Part shown: positions 35,616-48,394 of the stretch, one piece after another
How positions within the stretch are numbered: the stretch's first letter is position 1
Layout of the letters: the number at the start of each line of letters is the position of its first letter
From: Pyxicephalus adspersus
Taxonomy: Eukaryota; Chordata; Amphibia; Anura; Pyxicephalidae
Length of the DNA: 64,000 nucleotides
NCBI RefSeq assembly: GCF_032062135.1
Contig: NC_092858.1
Coordinates: 126,978,561 to 127,042,560 of the forward strand
Reading direction: 5' to 3'
Notes under the pieces: model-generated
The model's input: only the letters and a program-made list of their open reading frames with translations
Told to the model about the DNA's origin: nothing
Databases searched by the model: none
Made by a program: the position numbers and the translations under genes

Positions 35616-38600
35616 CAGCTAGTGACAGAACTATGGACATTGTAAATTGCTGCGTAAATATGTCGGCACTATACAAATACTGTGTAATAACAATATATTA
35701 CATATACATATTTATTAGATATATACACTAAAAGTTTGTGATAATTACCTGTTCATGATGTTGATAATGACATGTTTGTTGATTTGTCATAACCTAAAAA
35801 AAGGTCAAGGAGTTCTACCTTGGACTGTAAAAGAACCATGGATATCTTGTAACCTAACATTACACATAGGCTTTGTTCCTGAATTTATGGCTGTATCAGG
35901 AACAACTGAGTTAATGACTGCTGTAGCAATACTAGCAAATATACAAGGATGATCAGATTGTCGTAAAATCATTGCTTGCAGGCAACTGTTTCAATTCTAC
36001 TTGAGATAGTTAATCTGCCAGACTCATTCATAATTAAATGTGTCTGCTTTGCACAGTTTATAATATAAGACAACTTTTATTATTTCCCTACATCAATATT
36101 CATTATGTTGATTAGAGTTGATGAGTTTTCACTTCCAATTAGTAGATGTTATTCATTAGCAGTCTGCTGTAGTTTTTTGGCAATTGTTATATAATTACGG
36201 ACACTTAAGTTATAAAAGGATTTGTTGAACAGTGAACATGTATATGCCTTAAGGAATAATTCTGATCTAATAAAAAAGTAAGCTTTTTATTTGGAGAGGT
36301 GTTGAAATGAAGAAGCTATACCCCACAAAGGGACACAACAATGTTTTGGGTCATCTTTATTTATTTATGTTGGATTAGGTTTATATATAAGGGTATACAG
36401 TATATACAAAGAGGGATTTGAGATTAAACCTGCAGTTCTGATTACTTGTTGAGAATAGTTACAAATGTTTAGGAGCAATATTTAACTGTATGGATTTACT
36501 TGACTTTTAAATATTTTTTAAATTTATTTTATTTCTTTAGCCTTAAACATAATAAATACAGAGAATCTATGTCTCTAATCAACACTTGAATCCTATCAAA
36601 AGTGAAAAAAACACTTTTGTCTGTACCCTCCACTGATCATCTAGGCATATTGTTTCTTAATACATTTTTTAATTTTACAGTTTTCTTTTTTCACAATGAT
36701 TGTTGCTTTACAACCAGATACAAACATATATGTATTATACAGCTGATTTCTAAAGTTAACCTATGTCAGATTTGGTATTCTGTATTTTCAGTTTAGTCAT
36801 CAGGTATGCTCTCTAAAGTTTTTTTTTATATATGCCAGTAGGAAAAGCTGTGGAAGTTAATGATTCACCAATTAATCCTTGATTTCCAACAATTTGACAA
36901 ACTTTAATAGTTTAACATAAATTTTATTTATTTATCATGCCAGTATTTCTAAAACTATCACAGACTATGTACAAAGCATGAATACTAAACTGTACATTTA
37001 ATTACTAAATTTACTTAACTAAAATTAATTTTCAGAAAGTACAGGATATGCAGTATTTTAATTCATTTAAAAGGCTTAACTATTATTTTTTTATTGTTCT
37101 GTGCTTAAAAATAGAAAAATGCCTTGGCTGCCTTGACGTGAAAAGGACCACAGCATGGAAAAGTTAAGGAAAACCGTATTACTGAATATTATTAGTTAGC
37201 ATCCTGAATAAAATAGATAACAATTCTTGTCATGATAAAGTTTTTTCAGGGTGTAGAAAAACAGGGAAAATGTGGCACTTACTCACTTTACAGTAACATT
37301 ACCTTTTCTTAAACATTTAGTATAGTTTTTTTTAATGTGGGCTGGATGTGGGCTCATTTGCACACTTTGGTCTTGATCATTCTGGAGGATTTTTTTTTTA
37401 TTATTATTTTGAAGAATGATCCCTCTACACTTTTGCCATTATTTAGGTACTCATAGATAACTCCAGCTAATCTTAACTGCATTAAGAAAAGCTAAAATTT
37501 TAATCCAATGAAAATGTAGAAAGCATTATTTATAAATTACTGCGTTGTACAAATAGCTTTAAATTGAAATACATATTAATAAATGCTTAGTCACAAAATA
37601 TGTTAAAGCTTAATTTTTGAGCTAAAATTAGGCTGACATGTTTAAGCCTAATCAGTCAAGGTAAGTCAGGAGTATAATTTTTTGATTAACTGTGCTATTG
37701 TCTTTGATTTGGAAATATTGCATTATATAATTATATGACTTTATATTGCATCAATCAATATGAATATGATTTATCAATCATCACTAAATGGCATAGGCTG
37801 CATCATTTTCAAAAGGTGTGAAAAAAAAATCTATATTGCAGTAATAAAAATGTGGTTTAAATAATTTGAAAACAAATTCTACTAAATATGAGCAGCACTA
37901 AATTATTTTCTTTTGGTGGATTTTTATTTTTACTTTATAGCTATATCGTATTGTACTGATTAAAAAGAAAGTAATATGGTGTTCTAAGACTAAAAAATAA
38001 TAATTTTACCAAAATTATGTACTCCCATTCCTTATTTCTTTAATATTGAGGTGATATTCCTAACTTTGTGTTTAACACCTAAATGTTGCTAAATGGTATT
38101 TTCTTCTAAAAGGTTCCTACTATTCTGCCTATTTGTATGACCCAATCATTTACAAATGTTGCTTTCTACATTTTCTTTTTAATTAAGATTTTAGCTTTCA
38201 TACAATACCAGTTAAATCTAGAGTGGGTATCCAAAATTATCATACTCAAATTAAACAGGATGTACAATAGTTTTGTGCATATTTTGTAATTTTTACAGTC
38301 AAGGCTATACAATTTAGTTAAAAGAATAGTGTTAGACAGGTCAATATTAAATATTGCAAAATTATTTTTTTTTATTTTCAATTGCAGCATACAGATGGAA
38401 CTGCTGATAATTCGCTGTATCTTTTTACCTTCTTTGTTGTAAACAACACCATTGTTTTAAGAGCTCAGTAGCTTAAGCTGAAATAAAAAACACAAGTAAA
38501 ATAATGAGATGAGTAATTCTTCATCCTCTCGCCTTCACCCTTAAATGGGTTTGCTTTAAATTTTCATTCAAAGGGATAATGTCTAAAAAATACCATTTAT

Positions 38601-41600
38601 GTATATAGTTAATATGATATATAGTTTAAAAAACTCTTTATATCTTTAAAAACATTTAATTTAAAAAAATTTAAAATAAAATTGACAAAACCATTGCTGT
38701 AATAAACAGCACCCCATAAATGGCAACCTCTTTTATCACGTAGCCCTATTTAATGAATACATTCTAAAATATTTTCTCCCCTTGGACTAATCTCGACTCA
38801 CAAATATAAATAGCTCAGATTTCATTGTTTGCTTTTGATGGGCATTAAATGATCATTTCTGGGCATTGACATAATTGTAGGTATTTATAGCTTACCATCA
38901 TTAAAATGGAAGACAGTGTCCCACTGAGTATTTTCCTTCTACTTACATTCAGTAGTTTAGGAGGAAGTGCCCAAGACAGGCTGCCCAGAAAAACAATGCG
39001 AATGCACAGGTTATAACAATAGTTTATCCATTCTTATGGTCTGTCAGGAAGAACTAAATAATACACATGGGCCTTTAGTTACATGGCTGAATATGCTCCG
39101 GTAAGCTTTTTTAAATATAATTTGCACTGGACCTACCACCTTCTCTTAGTAACAACATGCTGGCAAGCGTGATAATGAGGATGAATTAAGAAAAGTATTT
39201 TTTTGCCTGCATCATTATTGTCTCTTCTTCCTGTTCCTAGTACCCTATGGAAAGAAAGATGGATCGGTTCGGATAGTAAAGAATAATGGTTCAACCAAAA
39301 TTTTGATTCTGTTTAATATTCATGACAATTGTGTTTAGTTTATTGTGTTCTGTAGCCTAATAACCGCATATATGCTGCTTATGGTTCTCCTTGCTGGACA
39401 AGGATCTGCTGTGCAAGGACCTCCCTATAGCTATTTTAATCATTCTGCAGATCTGTGTTTTTTATATCTCTCCTGCTGCTTTTTGGACTCCTTAATATTA
39501 AGATAACCAGTCATTAGGAAGGCTGCTTTTAACCACGGAGTTAAAATCCCTCCTAATTAACCAAGATTGCCATGGTATACATTGGAAACGATATAACGGC
39601 AATAAGATCAATTGCAAGGAACCTACAGCCAATAATATTGACTTGTTCATTGGAATATGAATTTTGTGGGCACATCCTTCATAATATGGGTGATTGAATG
39701 TAGTATATTGTCATACCTATTTATTAAAAAAAAAACTTACAAAAATATGTGAGTTTCGACTTTAGTTTCAATAGTTCAGGTTAGAAAGACGCTATAAATT
39801 TTATTATTCGGAGACAGATTAAATATGTTGTAAAATAGCCCCAATGTTTTTTTAGTCTACAATTTAGATAAGGCTCAAAGGAACTTTACCTGGGGTAAAA
39901 TGTTATTCTCACTAGAATAATATATGTTTGGTATTTGCACTCTTCTGCCAAAAATATTTGTTCTTTATCTCTTTAATTAAAAGTCTTTGAAACAACCAGA
40001 TAATTTACTATAGCACCACAGGTATATATCATTTTGACAAAAAGCCAAATGATTACAAAAGCCAGAAAAATTGTTAAGCATTAGTAAATCTTGTCCTCTT
40101 GGCACCCTAAACCAATCTCGCTAACTGAATGAATAAGAAAGCACAAATTGTTGGGGGTAATGAGCTTGGTATCAATGCCAGACAGTTTTAAGCAGTCTGT
40201 GACCAGATTGGTGGGGAAATTTTAGATGCATATAAGCCTGACAACAAAAACTTTACACAAATAGACTAAAATATAAAACAATCACACTGGAAAATATTGC
40301 GGATTACATCTAAAATATAAAAATCTTACCATTATCCTGAAAATTAAAAACACAAACATTAAACTGTTTTTCAAATTAACTTAAAATCCAAATTATTAAC
40401 CATACCTTATTAACCTTATAAACCTTATTAATCCAATGAAACCCATGAATATGAAGCTAAAATTGTTTATTTCATTGGAATACTTTTTTTTTAAGCAAAC
40501 TTATAGTTTAGTTTTTTTTTAACGGAAAAAACATAGAAATTTTTTTACTATACCCAAGAACAGGTGTGTAAAGCTTCAGGATGAAAAAATGTTGATGTTA
40601 GCAGACAGTGATTATGTGTAACTTAAAGTATAACTAAAGAAAAGAAAATGATTGAGTAAACTATATTATTTTATATGACATTATATTTATGTATGTGATT
40701 GACCAAATGAAGAACAGAACATATGTCGTATATCTATCATATTTGACTTGATGCTATGTTTGGAGTTTGAGACTGCTAAGAAGGGTGAACAAATCATGTG
40801 TTGTATTAGCATATTGTTTTTGTTACTGTATGTATGACGGTATTTGAATGTATGGACTACTATGGACTATGGTATCTATCTTTTCATAAACGTATTAGAG
40901 CACGTCATATCCATTGGGCGTCACATCACACTTTATTACAATAAACACACACGCAATGTGAAAAAGTACACAAATGTTTTTATCATACAGAAGAAGCTGA
41001 TCTTGTTCTTCATACCCCAATAATATTTACACACAGATTGTGTTAGAACCACCATTAATTTTAGTTGCTGTATGTGCACGTTTAGGGAGATTAACTATCT
41101 CTTTAAGTCCTGAAGAGCACTGTCGCTCGGCCTCTAAGGGCCTTGACATCTGTCAAAAGGAGATTTTCTTTTGTTTTCTGTCATATCTACAGAAAGCAAA
41201 AGGACTCCCTTCTTTCCTCGCATAGGGATTTGCCTATTCCTTGGTCGATCCAAAGTAAAAATAACATTTTTTATTTGCTTTAGATATACTTTATGCAGTT
41301 ATGGAAAAGCAATAAGATAAAGAGAACCAGTCATTATTGGCCTTCGACTAAAGTTTAAATACTGTATGGTGTGTCTTTTTAGTATTAAAAATGTAAATAT
41401 TGTTCATTCAACCCATTTAAATAAAGAATTTAATGTTCTGAGTCAAACATGAAACATCTGATAAGGATTTGGAAGTGATTAAACTAGTAGTGTTTAGACC
41501 GACACTAATTTGCTTTTGCCTTTTTTTCACAGATTGTTAATGACTGCACCTTTGTAGCTTGTTACCATAGTGTTTTACAATTTTTTTCAGCTTTGTTGTT

Positions 41601-41869
41601 GTTGATGTTGTTAACCATCAAAGATCTTCCCCCTACTATGTTGTTAAGTTTGTCATCCCTATTCATTTTGTTGCATCCACTCCTATGTTGTTCCCCAGTT
41701 CTTATGTTGCCCCCCCCTTAGAAAAAAAAACCCATAACATAATAAAATATTTGAAATTAAACAGAACTTTTTCTGAATGATCTATGATATAAATATTTGA
41801 AGGCAAAACCGAAAGTACCAGGATATCTTTCCAAAGTGAGGGTAATAACCTCTCTGACAGTTGTTATGG

Positions 41870-42150
41870 GAATGTCACAGATCAATGCAGGTCCAGGTCA
41901 TCTGTGCCTTCTTCTTCCTCACCCTCCTGGCAGTCCCCTGCTGCCAGCACCATCTCTGCCCCTGGATCCAACACTCTGTCAGATTCTCCCTTGCCTCAGA
42001 GAACCAGGGTATTCTGCTGAACACCTGAGACTATCTCAGCAACAGCACTCCCTCTGCTTTGGCTCATTTGACTACTCTTTTGGATTTCCCTCTGGCACTA
42101 CGTTTTGGTTCCTGCTTGTTAGCAGTTATCTTCCTTGGCGGGCATGGGAA
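41870..42150 (+). other. GC-rich pyrimidine block, possible LTR fragment
   Basis: A block of CT-rich, fairly GC-rich sequence in AT-rich surroundings, with a 118-codon frame spanning 41797-42153 that is rich in Pro, Leu and Ser. The composition resembles the LTR-like blocks at 1575-2335 and 4824-5514. No LTR ends or duplication could be found and the frame has no recognisable domain, so this could also be an unrelated repeat. Confidence 0.3.
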
Positions 42151-42460
42151 TAAAAATACATTATTTTTATCTTAAAATATGTTGGAGATAAGAAGACATC
42201 CAAGTGGATGAGATCTAAGCAGGATCATATGCTCACAGCAACTCGTGTATACAAAGAGAGGAATGTCAATGCAGTGGATTTTCAAAATATGATCTACAAC
42301 TATATTACCTATACAAATGTATGTTGTTCTAAAAAAAAGTTGATGTTCAATCAATTTTTGGCTAGATTTGGAAAGTTTAAATACCCATCAAAATAATTCT
42401 CTATTATGTAATCACTTCACTTCTTGTTCTGTTGAAGATAGTGAGGATAAAAGGTAATGC

Positions 42461-42500
42461 AATATATATATTATATTATATATATTAAAATGTATATATA
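42461..42500. repeat. AT-rich microsatellite
   Basis: Imperfect (TA)n run next to the Tc1-like element's left end. Confidence 0.85.
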
Positions 42501-42502
42501 AA

Positions 42503-43497
42503 TTCATGGCCAAAAATATTAGCCCCCTCATGTCAGAAAATGTACCGCTTCCCCTAGAAGTAATTGCATTTACAAATGATTTGGTATTGTCATGTTTATT
42601 TCTTTTGTGGGCACTGGAAGAACACAAAAAAGTATAGAAAAAAAATCTGGTACATTCCATACTACCCAAAATTTTTGGTACCCTCAAATTAATACTTGAT
42701 ACCATACCCTTTGGAAGAAATAACTGGTGTTAATCGTGTTCTGTAACAATCAATGCACCTTTTTTCATCTCTTTACTGGAGTTTTGGACATTTCTTCCTT
42801 TGCCAGCTGCTCAAGGTCTCTCAGATTCGAAGGGTTCCTCCTCCCAGATGCTGGTTTTAGATCTCTCCCCAGGTGCTCTGTGAGATTTAGATTTGGTTGT
42901 TGTACCCTGTTGTACCCTGCGCCTGCAGGTCAGCTTGAATGTGTTTGGAAGTTGATTGAGGTTCTTTATCCACCGGTCGAACAATTCATTGTTGTAACAT
43001 ATCAATCTTTCTCTTTTGTCCACGTCCAGAGAAATTAGCTACAGTGTCATGGGCTGTAAGCTTCTTATAATGCTGTGCACAGTGGATGCAGGAACAAAAA
43101 GATTTCTGGAGATGGGCTTGTAGCATTGGCATTGTCCATCCTTTTCTATAATTTTGGTTCTCAAATCCTCAAACAGTTCTTTGCTCTACTTTCTTTTCTT
43201 CAGGTTCAGTGTATTACCCACTGACAACCAAAAACAAGAATGAGTCAACATTTCAACAATTAACTGGTGGAAATTTCCATATTGCCAGCACCTGTTAATT
43301 GCAGTTGAGTTGAATTACAAAATAAAGGAGCATCAAATGCTTGAAGTACAGTTATTTAGTACAATTCTTATACATTGCCAATAATTTTGACCAGGTCAGT
43401 TTTGACGTTTAGTGTGGAATGATTTTTTTTTTCTGCTGTTTTTGTTCTTCCAGTGCCAATAGAAGAAATAAACATGACAATACCAAAGCATTTGTTT
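42503..43497 (-). mobile_element. internally deleted Tc1-like transposon with long inverted repeats
   Basis: The left end reads CATGGCCAAAAATATTAGCC and continues with TTTGGTATTGTCATGTTTAT and GGGCACTGGAAGAACACAAA. The right end (43372-43497) carries the inverted partners TTTGTTCTTCCAGTGCC and ATAAACATGACAATACCAAA, then loses similarity, so the outer 80 bp or so of the right repeat is gone. Inside, the minus strand holds pieces of a Tc1 transposase: TCTCTCAGATTCGAAGGGTT...CTCCCCAGGTG (42815-42880) and GTAAGCTTCTTATAATGCTG...TTCTGGAGATGGGCTTGTAG (43058-43122). The catalytic core is absent. Non-autonomous at best. Confidence 0.75.
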
Positions 43498-46400
43498 GAA
43501 ATGGCGGAAGGCCAAAACCCGGTCAGAATTTTGATGTAAATGTAATTATCTCCTATTTCATCGGCAGCAGAATCAGAAGTGATAGAGCAACGAATAGCAT
43601 TAAAAACATTTTGGCTAGATATGCACATTAGGTGTTCACCTATACCTCATAGAGTTAAATTTACTTTTAAGTATTCTAGCGTCATCTGTAAAGTTCTTCA
43701 TTTTTTTAACATTAGGTTTTATTTTATGATTACAATGATTTAATATTAAATAGCACAACACTATTAGAGTTAATTAGCTTGTTTCTTCATGCAGGTGCAA
43801 ATGATTAAAGTCAGGCTGTCTTACTTTTCCTTACCTATAATTTTAGCTCACTACAAAGAAAACACTCAAAGTTGTTTTGAATCACACTGTGACAATATAG
43901 CCTTCTCGTTTAGCAGTTAGAGCACTTACATGTACAAACACTGTCTATGTCACAATAATGCATTTCAAATGGTGAGGGACAAACAAAATGTGTCAAAAGC
44001 TTTTTTGTTCAAGTGTTTATTTTTAGAAACCTGCTGTAAACTATGACTTACTAAACTATGATGGTAATAAAAAAGTGAAAAGTATTATATCTAAGTATAG
44101 ACAAATAGTTCTCCTCGACAGCTACTTGTGTATGAACAGCACATGATTAAAAAAGGATAGTCTAATTGTATTGGTGACCCTAGACTGGCTTTTAAAAGCA
44201 CCCCTTGTAATTTGTAATAATCCTTTTAGTTACAAATTACAGTTAATACTATTTGATGGTCATCATGGGCTTTGAATACTGTAACCAAATAAGTCTTTAA
44301 ATCAATACTAATTTATCCAGCTGCAATTACCTATTTGATGTCCTGTTTAATTGCAGTTACTATGTGATGTACAATCCTTAGGAAAGAAACAAACAATTCC
44401 TCTTCAAAGTGAGCCAAATCCTCCTTTTTTGTGTTCCACATGCTCCACCTCTCAGCCACTCCAGCTCATATGGGAGGATTCCAACAATATAAGCTGGACT
44501 GCCAATTCAGAAAGAAGTGGGTAGAAATAGGTGTAGCCAGGAACAAAATGACAAGCTACAGACTAACGAAATACTAATGACAATATAAGCCCTTCCCCTG
44601 AAATATTTTTCTATTTCAAGGTTCTGATTTAAGGAGCAGCACGACATCATTGCCAAACCATTACAGGAAGCTGTATTAGCTGGAATTTACGGAAGGGTTA
44701 ACATGAATTTCTGGTACTTTGTAAGGGAAATTGTAAGTGATATAACAATTTGTGCAGCATATATTTTTTATTTTTAAATGGGAGGTCATAATTCTTCTTT
44801 AATTAAAAAAGCTGGTTGGAGCTTAAATAATAAATAATTATGTTCTGTTATCGACCCTGTAAAGTATAAAAAAGGAATAAACAGGTAACAAAGTAATCAG
44901 TGTGATAACAGGGAAAAGCTCTTCAATGCAAAATAAAACAACTTTCTCTTTGACCACTAGAACCGGATTACAGATTTAATTAAAAAATGTCAGCAGCTAA
45001 TTATTTCCTTGAATATGACTCACTAGCACAAAATGTTATACAAAAAATATATCTATTATTACTAATTATCATAAAAAAGGTGCAATACTTTAAAAAGATT
45101 CAGAAAAAATCATTGACCCATTTAGTACACAGATAAAATTATTAAAGCATAAGAAAAAATCATTTTAGCACAGTTATAAACTATACAATGTTTGTATTTA
45201 TATGTCTAACAGACAAAAAAAGCTTTATTGCATGAACACATGAATAGACTTTGAACTTGTACTCATTTGTAATAATATGCATTTTTTTTAAAAAAAAAAA
45301 AAGCTAACTAGGTCACATCACAGCCTTTTTATATAGCAACAAATCTGATGTTTAGCACAATTCACTGGTGGAAAATCTTTCAGGTCCATGTATTTATAAT
45401 GGCAGTAATTGATTCTTTACCTGGAGATCATTCCTCAGAGGCTGGCACAGAGGAATGTCCCTCCCACCCTTTTTTTTTACTGCAATTCCTCCTGGGTTGG
45501 GTTTACAGGATGATTAGTTGCATATGCTGGGCAATTTAGGTGTGGCTTTGGGGATTTATGGAGATGGTTAAAAAAAAGTTGAAGAAGCCCCTTGAGTGGT
45601 AAGTGCTTTGTTCCTTGGTAATTCAAAAACAGCAGAATCAGCTGTCCTTGAGCTGGCAAGGGTAAAGTTAGGAAAAAGAGTGGGATTTTTTTTAATTGAA
45701 AGGAAGAAAGCATGCAAAGGTAAACATCTGAAAGCAAAATAGAACTGTATGTTTAGAAAGTAAGAATGGAGAAAAAAGGAGATGATGGAAAAAGAAAAAA
45801 AGAAGGGAGAAATACAGTATAACACCAAATAAAATCAAAAGCTAATACACAAATTTGTCTTCAATGAGCCAAAATGAACATCAGATGGGAGATGCTTAGA
45901 ATGGAATCTGACCCCACAGAGTCTCTATAGCATAGCAAGGTTTATATTTGAAAGGGGAGAGAAGGGAAACAACAAGGGTGGATATTAGTAAAGCCTGTTT
46001 AGGCCTGGAGATGTACTTAAAAACAGTTTGCTTAAGCCTCAGTACTCTCTCTGACCACTTGCTTGAACTGCTTGGCATTCATGCTCATCTGAATATAGAA
46101 ATTTTATGGGAAAGTGCTAGTGAACTATTTATTTCCATGGTCCAAGCTGCTCTTCAGAGATATGGTTTGTTTGTACAGGAAGCATGCAAGATTTCAAATT
46201 TTATTTTGCCATATTTAGACTTCATACAGCTCTGATCACACCTGAAGTGGATTTTTATTACAAAAATAGTAATTAAAAATCAATAAAGCTAAATTGAAAT
46301 ACAAATGGGAAAATGCGATGGGTTAAAGTTTACCTGTACACATTGCTGGGTTGGCTCTGCCTCGCGGAATCATTGATGAACTGTAAATATGCACTTTTGC

Positions 46401-47449
46401 GCCAACAGTGTCGGAACTATATAGGGACTGTCAGGTGGAAGATACATCCGTTTTCTGCCTGATATAACCTAGGAGACAATAAATCAGATGTGGTAAGTAT
46501 TATAGCTTTTTTTTTTTCATAAAGCAGCCAGGAGCTTAAGTAGAAAAGTCATTCTACTGCCATCAAAGAAGAAATTTTGCTCTCTTCGTGGAAGCAAGTT
46601 ATGGCTAACTGAAAAGGATCAAGACTGAGTACATGATTTTTAGCAGGAAAAGCAAGTCAGATTGTCATGAGGAGTACTAATACTGACCAAATTTTATAAG
46701 ATCTGCTAACAGCACTCCCCTACATTTTGTAGATTACCATTGATACAACCTATTCAATTGCATATTATAGGGATACTTGTGTTTTGTGTCACATGTATAT
46801 TTGGAAACATTTTTTTTTTTGCTGATGTTGGATGTAAATTTGAACTGTATAACTCCTAACTGTCCCTGATTTGGAGATTTTCCTTTTGTTCAGTTCCTTT
46901 GTCCCTATTTCTCCTCATTTGCCTGTTTTGTAGGTACATATATACACCTCTGCAAAGGTATACTATTTTTGCTAAACCTCCCATGAATCCATTTGCTAAT
47001 TTTAAAAGCTAATATTAAAGAAAAGTTGTTGAGAAGAGAAGCATATGTCCGTTTAACCAGTCACTGTTTGTGTATTCATAGTCTGGTGTGTCATTTGTCT
47101 ACATATTTGGGGCTAAAAACTAAAACCTGTTATATGTTTGGGAGTTAGGGAATTTGAATTTTTTTCTATTATGTGGTTAGTATTATAATTTAGAAATTAC
47201 AAATTCTACCAATTGTTTGGGATTTTTTTGTGGGAGAATGTGGAGATCACCATTTTACTATTTTATTTTGTAAGATACAAGTTTGACAAAGCTAGTATGC
47301 TGTAATTTCAGAACAGCTAGATACCTGTCAGCCTCTCAATGCTGATTTACTCATATCACTAAGAATAAGAGCAGTAGTAAATGGAAGCAGTGTGCACATC
47401 CACACATCCAAGAAAACAAAAATTGTTTCACACACACACACACACACAA

Positions 47450-47480
<31 letters not shown>
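43498..47480. other. AT-rich stretch with no recognised gene
   Basis: Short frames only. 44300-44560 and 45410-45540 are slightly less AT-rich. Nothing resembles a known exon, RNA gene or transposon protein. Confidence 0.45.
47429..47473. repeat. (CA)n(TA)n compound microsatellite
   Basis: CA run (47429-47449) passing into a TA run, abutting the hairpin MITE. Confidence 0.95.
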
Positions 47481-47481
<1 letters not shown>

Positions 47482-47690
47482 TTGCAGAAGGTCTATATTA
47501 CATATATATGCTCTTTATCCACCTATGTTACCAAACAATCCCCCTATAACACAACTTTCTTGTTTGGGTATAAGAAAGAAGGTATGTGAGGTATATAGGT
47601 GTAAATTATGATATGTTATAGGGGGATTGTTAGGTAACAGGAGAATAAAGAGCATGAGGACTGTAAATGTAATGTAGACCATCTGCATTT
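47481..47690. mobile_element. long-hairpin MITE
   Basis: Two inverted arms of about 70 bp (47481-47550 and 47615-47690) separated by 64 bp. Shared arm motifs are TGCAGAAGGTCTA/TAGACCATCTGCA, TGCTCTTTAT/ATAAAGAGCA and AACAATCCCCCTATAAC/GTTATAGGGGGATTGTT. The transcript of either strand would fold into a long hairpin. No coding sequence; family not identified. Confidence 0.75.
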
Positions 47691-47789
47691 CCTGACAAAT
47701 CAGACAAATAAATTTATCCACACCTGGTATACCTGGGTTCAGTTTAGCTTTTGCCTTAAATCAGCAATTGTGACATGCACAGCTGCTGA

Positions 47790-48095
47790 TTATGGCACAC
47801 ACCTACCTTATTTTTAGCGCCCTACAGTGATGATGGGTCCAGGATTCACTCACCACTACATCCCCGGCTGCTGTCATCTCTGCTGCCAAATCTTCTGGGT
47901 CCACTGTGATTCTCTTCCACAATTGGATGGCCAATGATGGTATAATTCCTGCACAGTGCCGTATGCAGATAACAAAAAAAAACACCAGGAGCTGGGAATT
48001 TTTTTATTTGTCAAATGAGATTGTATATCTCTTCTACCAAAAATAACTACTTTCTGGTGAATTTTTGTATATGTGAGTTTACTTCCACTTTAAGT
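47790..48095. repeat. interspersed repeat ending TTTACTTCCACTTTAAG
   Basis: A GC-richer block (47815-47965) followed by AT-rich sequence that ends like the TTAA-type element at 15139-15673. Its left boundary is unclear; it may be a 5'-truncated relative. Confidence 0.45.
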
Positions 48096-48247
48096 TGTGC
48101 ATTTTGTTGCAATTGAGAAGGAGATGGGAACAGAAGGATTTGATTCCAAAACTGGGAAGGTCCTAGAGTTGGGAGCTACAGGTTCACATAAAATACAAAA
48201 ATGATCACTAGCGTTGATATTTCCAAATTTTTATTATAGTTTCTAAG

Positions 48248-48390
48248 GCTGCGTACACATGTTAGATTTTTGTGATTGGAAAGGATCTTTCACAATTGTT
48301 TCCAACGACAAAAGACTGAACGATGCATTAATGAGTGCAGTACATACAGCGCCAATCTGCTCTATGGAAAGGGGCGAGAACGATAGCCCA
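48248..48390. mobile_element. MITE end fragment fused to mariner sequence
   Basis: Starts CTAAGGCTGCGTACACATG, the terminus type seen at 9752 and 29699, followed by TTTTTGTGATTGGAAAGGAT and GCGCCAATCTGCTCTATGGA. The right half is missing and sequence changes to mariner near 48395. Confidence 0.6.
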
Positions 48391-48394
48391 GATA

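Larger units (their letters stand above)
34807..42502. other. long AT-rich stretch with no recognised gene
   Basis: About 7.7 kb without transposon protein motifs or RNA genes. A diverged SINE-like tail lies at 35638-35700. Stretches near 38760-38930 and 39480-39680 hold many TAATTA/ATTA cores and moderate complexity; they may be conserved non-coding elements. T/G-rich imperfect repeats of a GTTGTT motif occur at 41580-41715. Confidence 0.45.

Noticed and set aside
35525..35731. Frame with repeated Ile-Tyr
   Set aside because: It is the translation of a (TA)n microsatellite.
41797..42153. 118-codon Pro/Leu-rich frame
   Set aside because: Composition follows the pyrimidine-rich DNA, there is no domain, and LTR-like sequence is a better explanation.
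47381..47611. Frames with His-Thr and Ile-Tyr repeats
   Set aside because: Translation of the (CA)n(TA)n microsatellite and the adjacent hairpin MITE.
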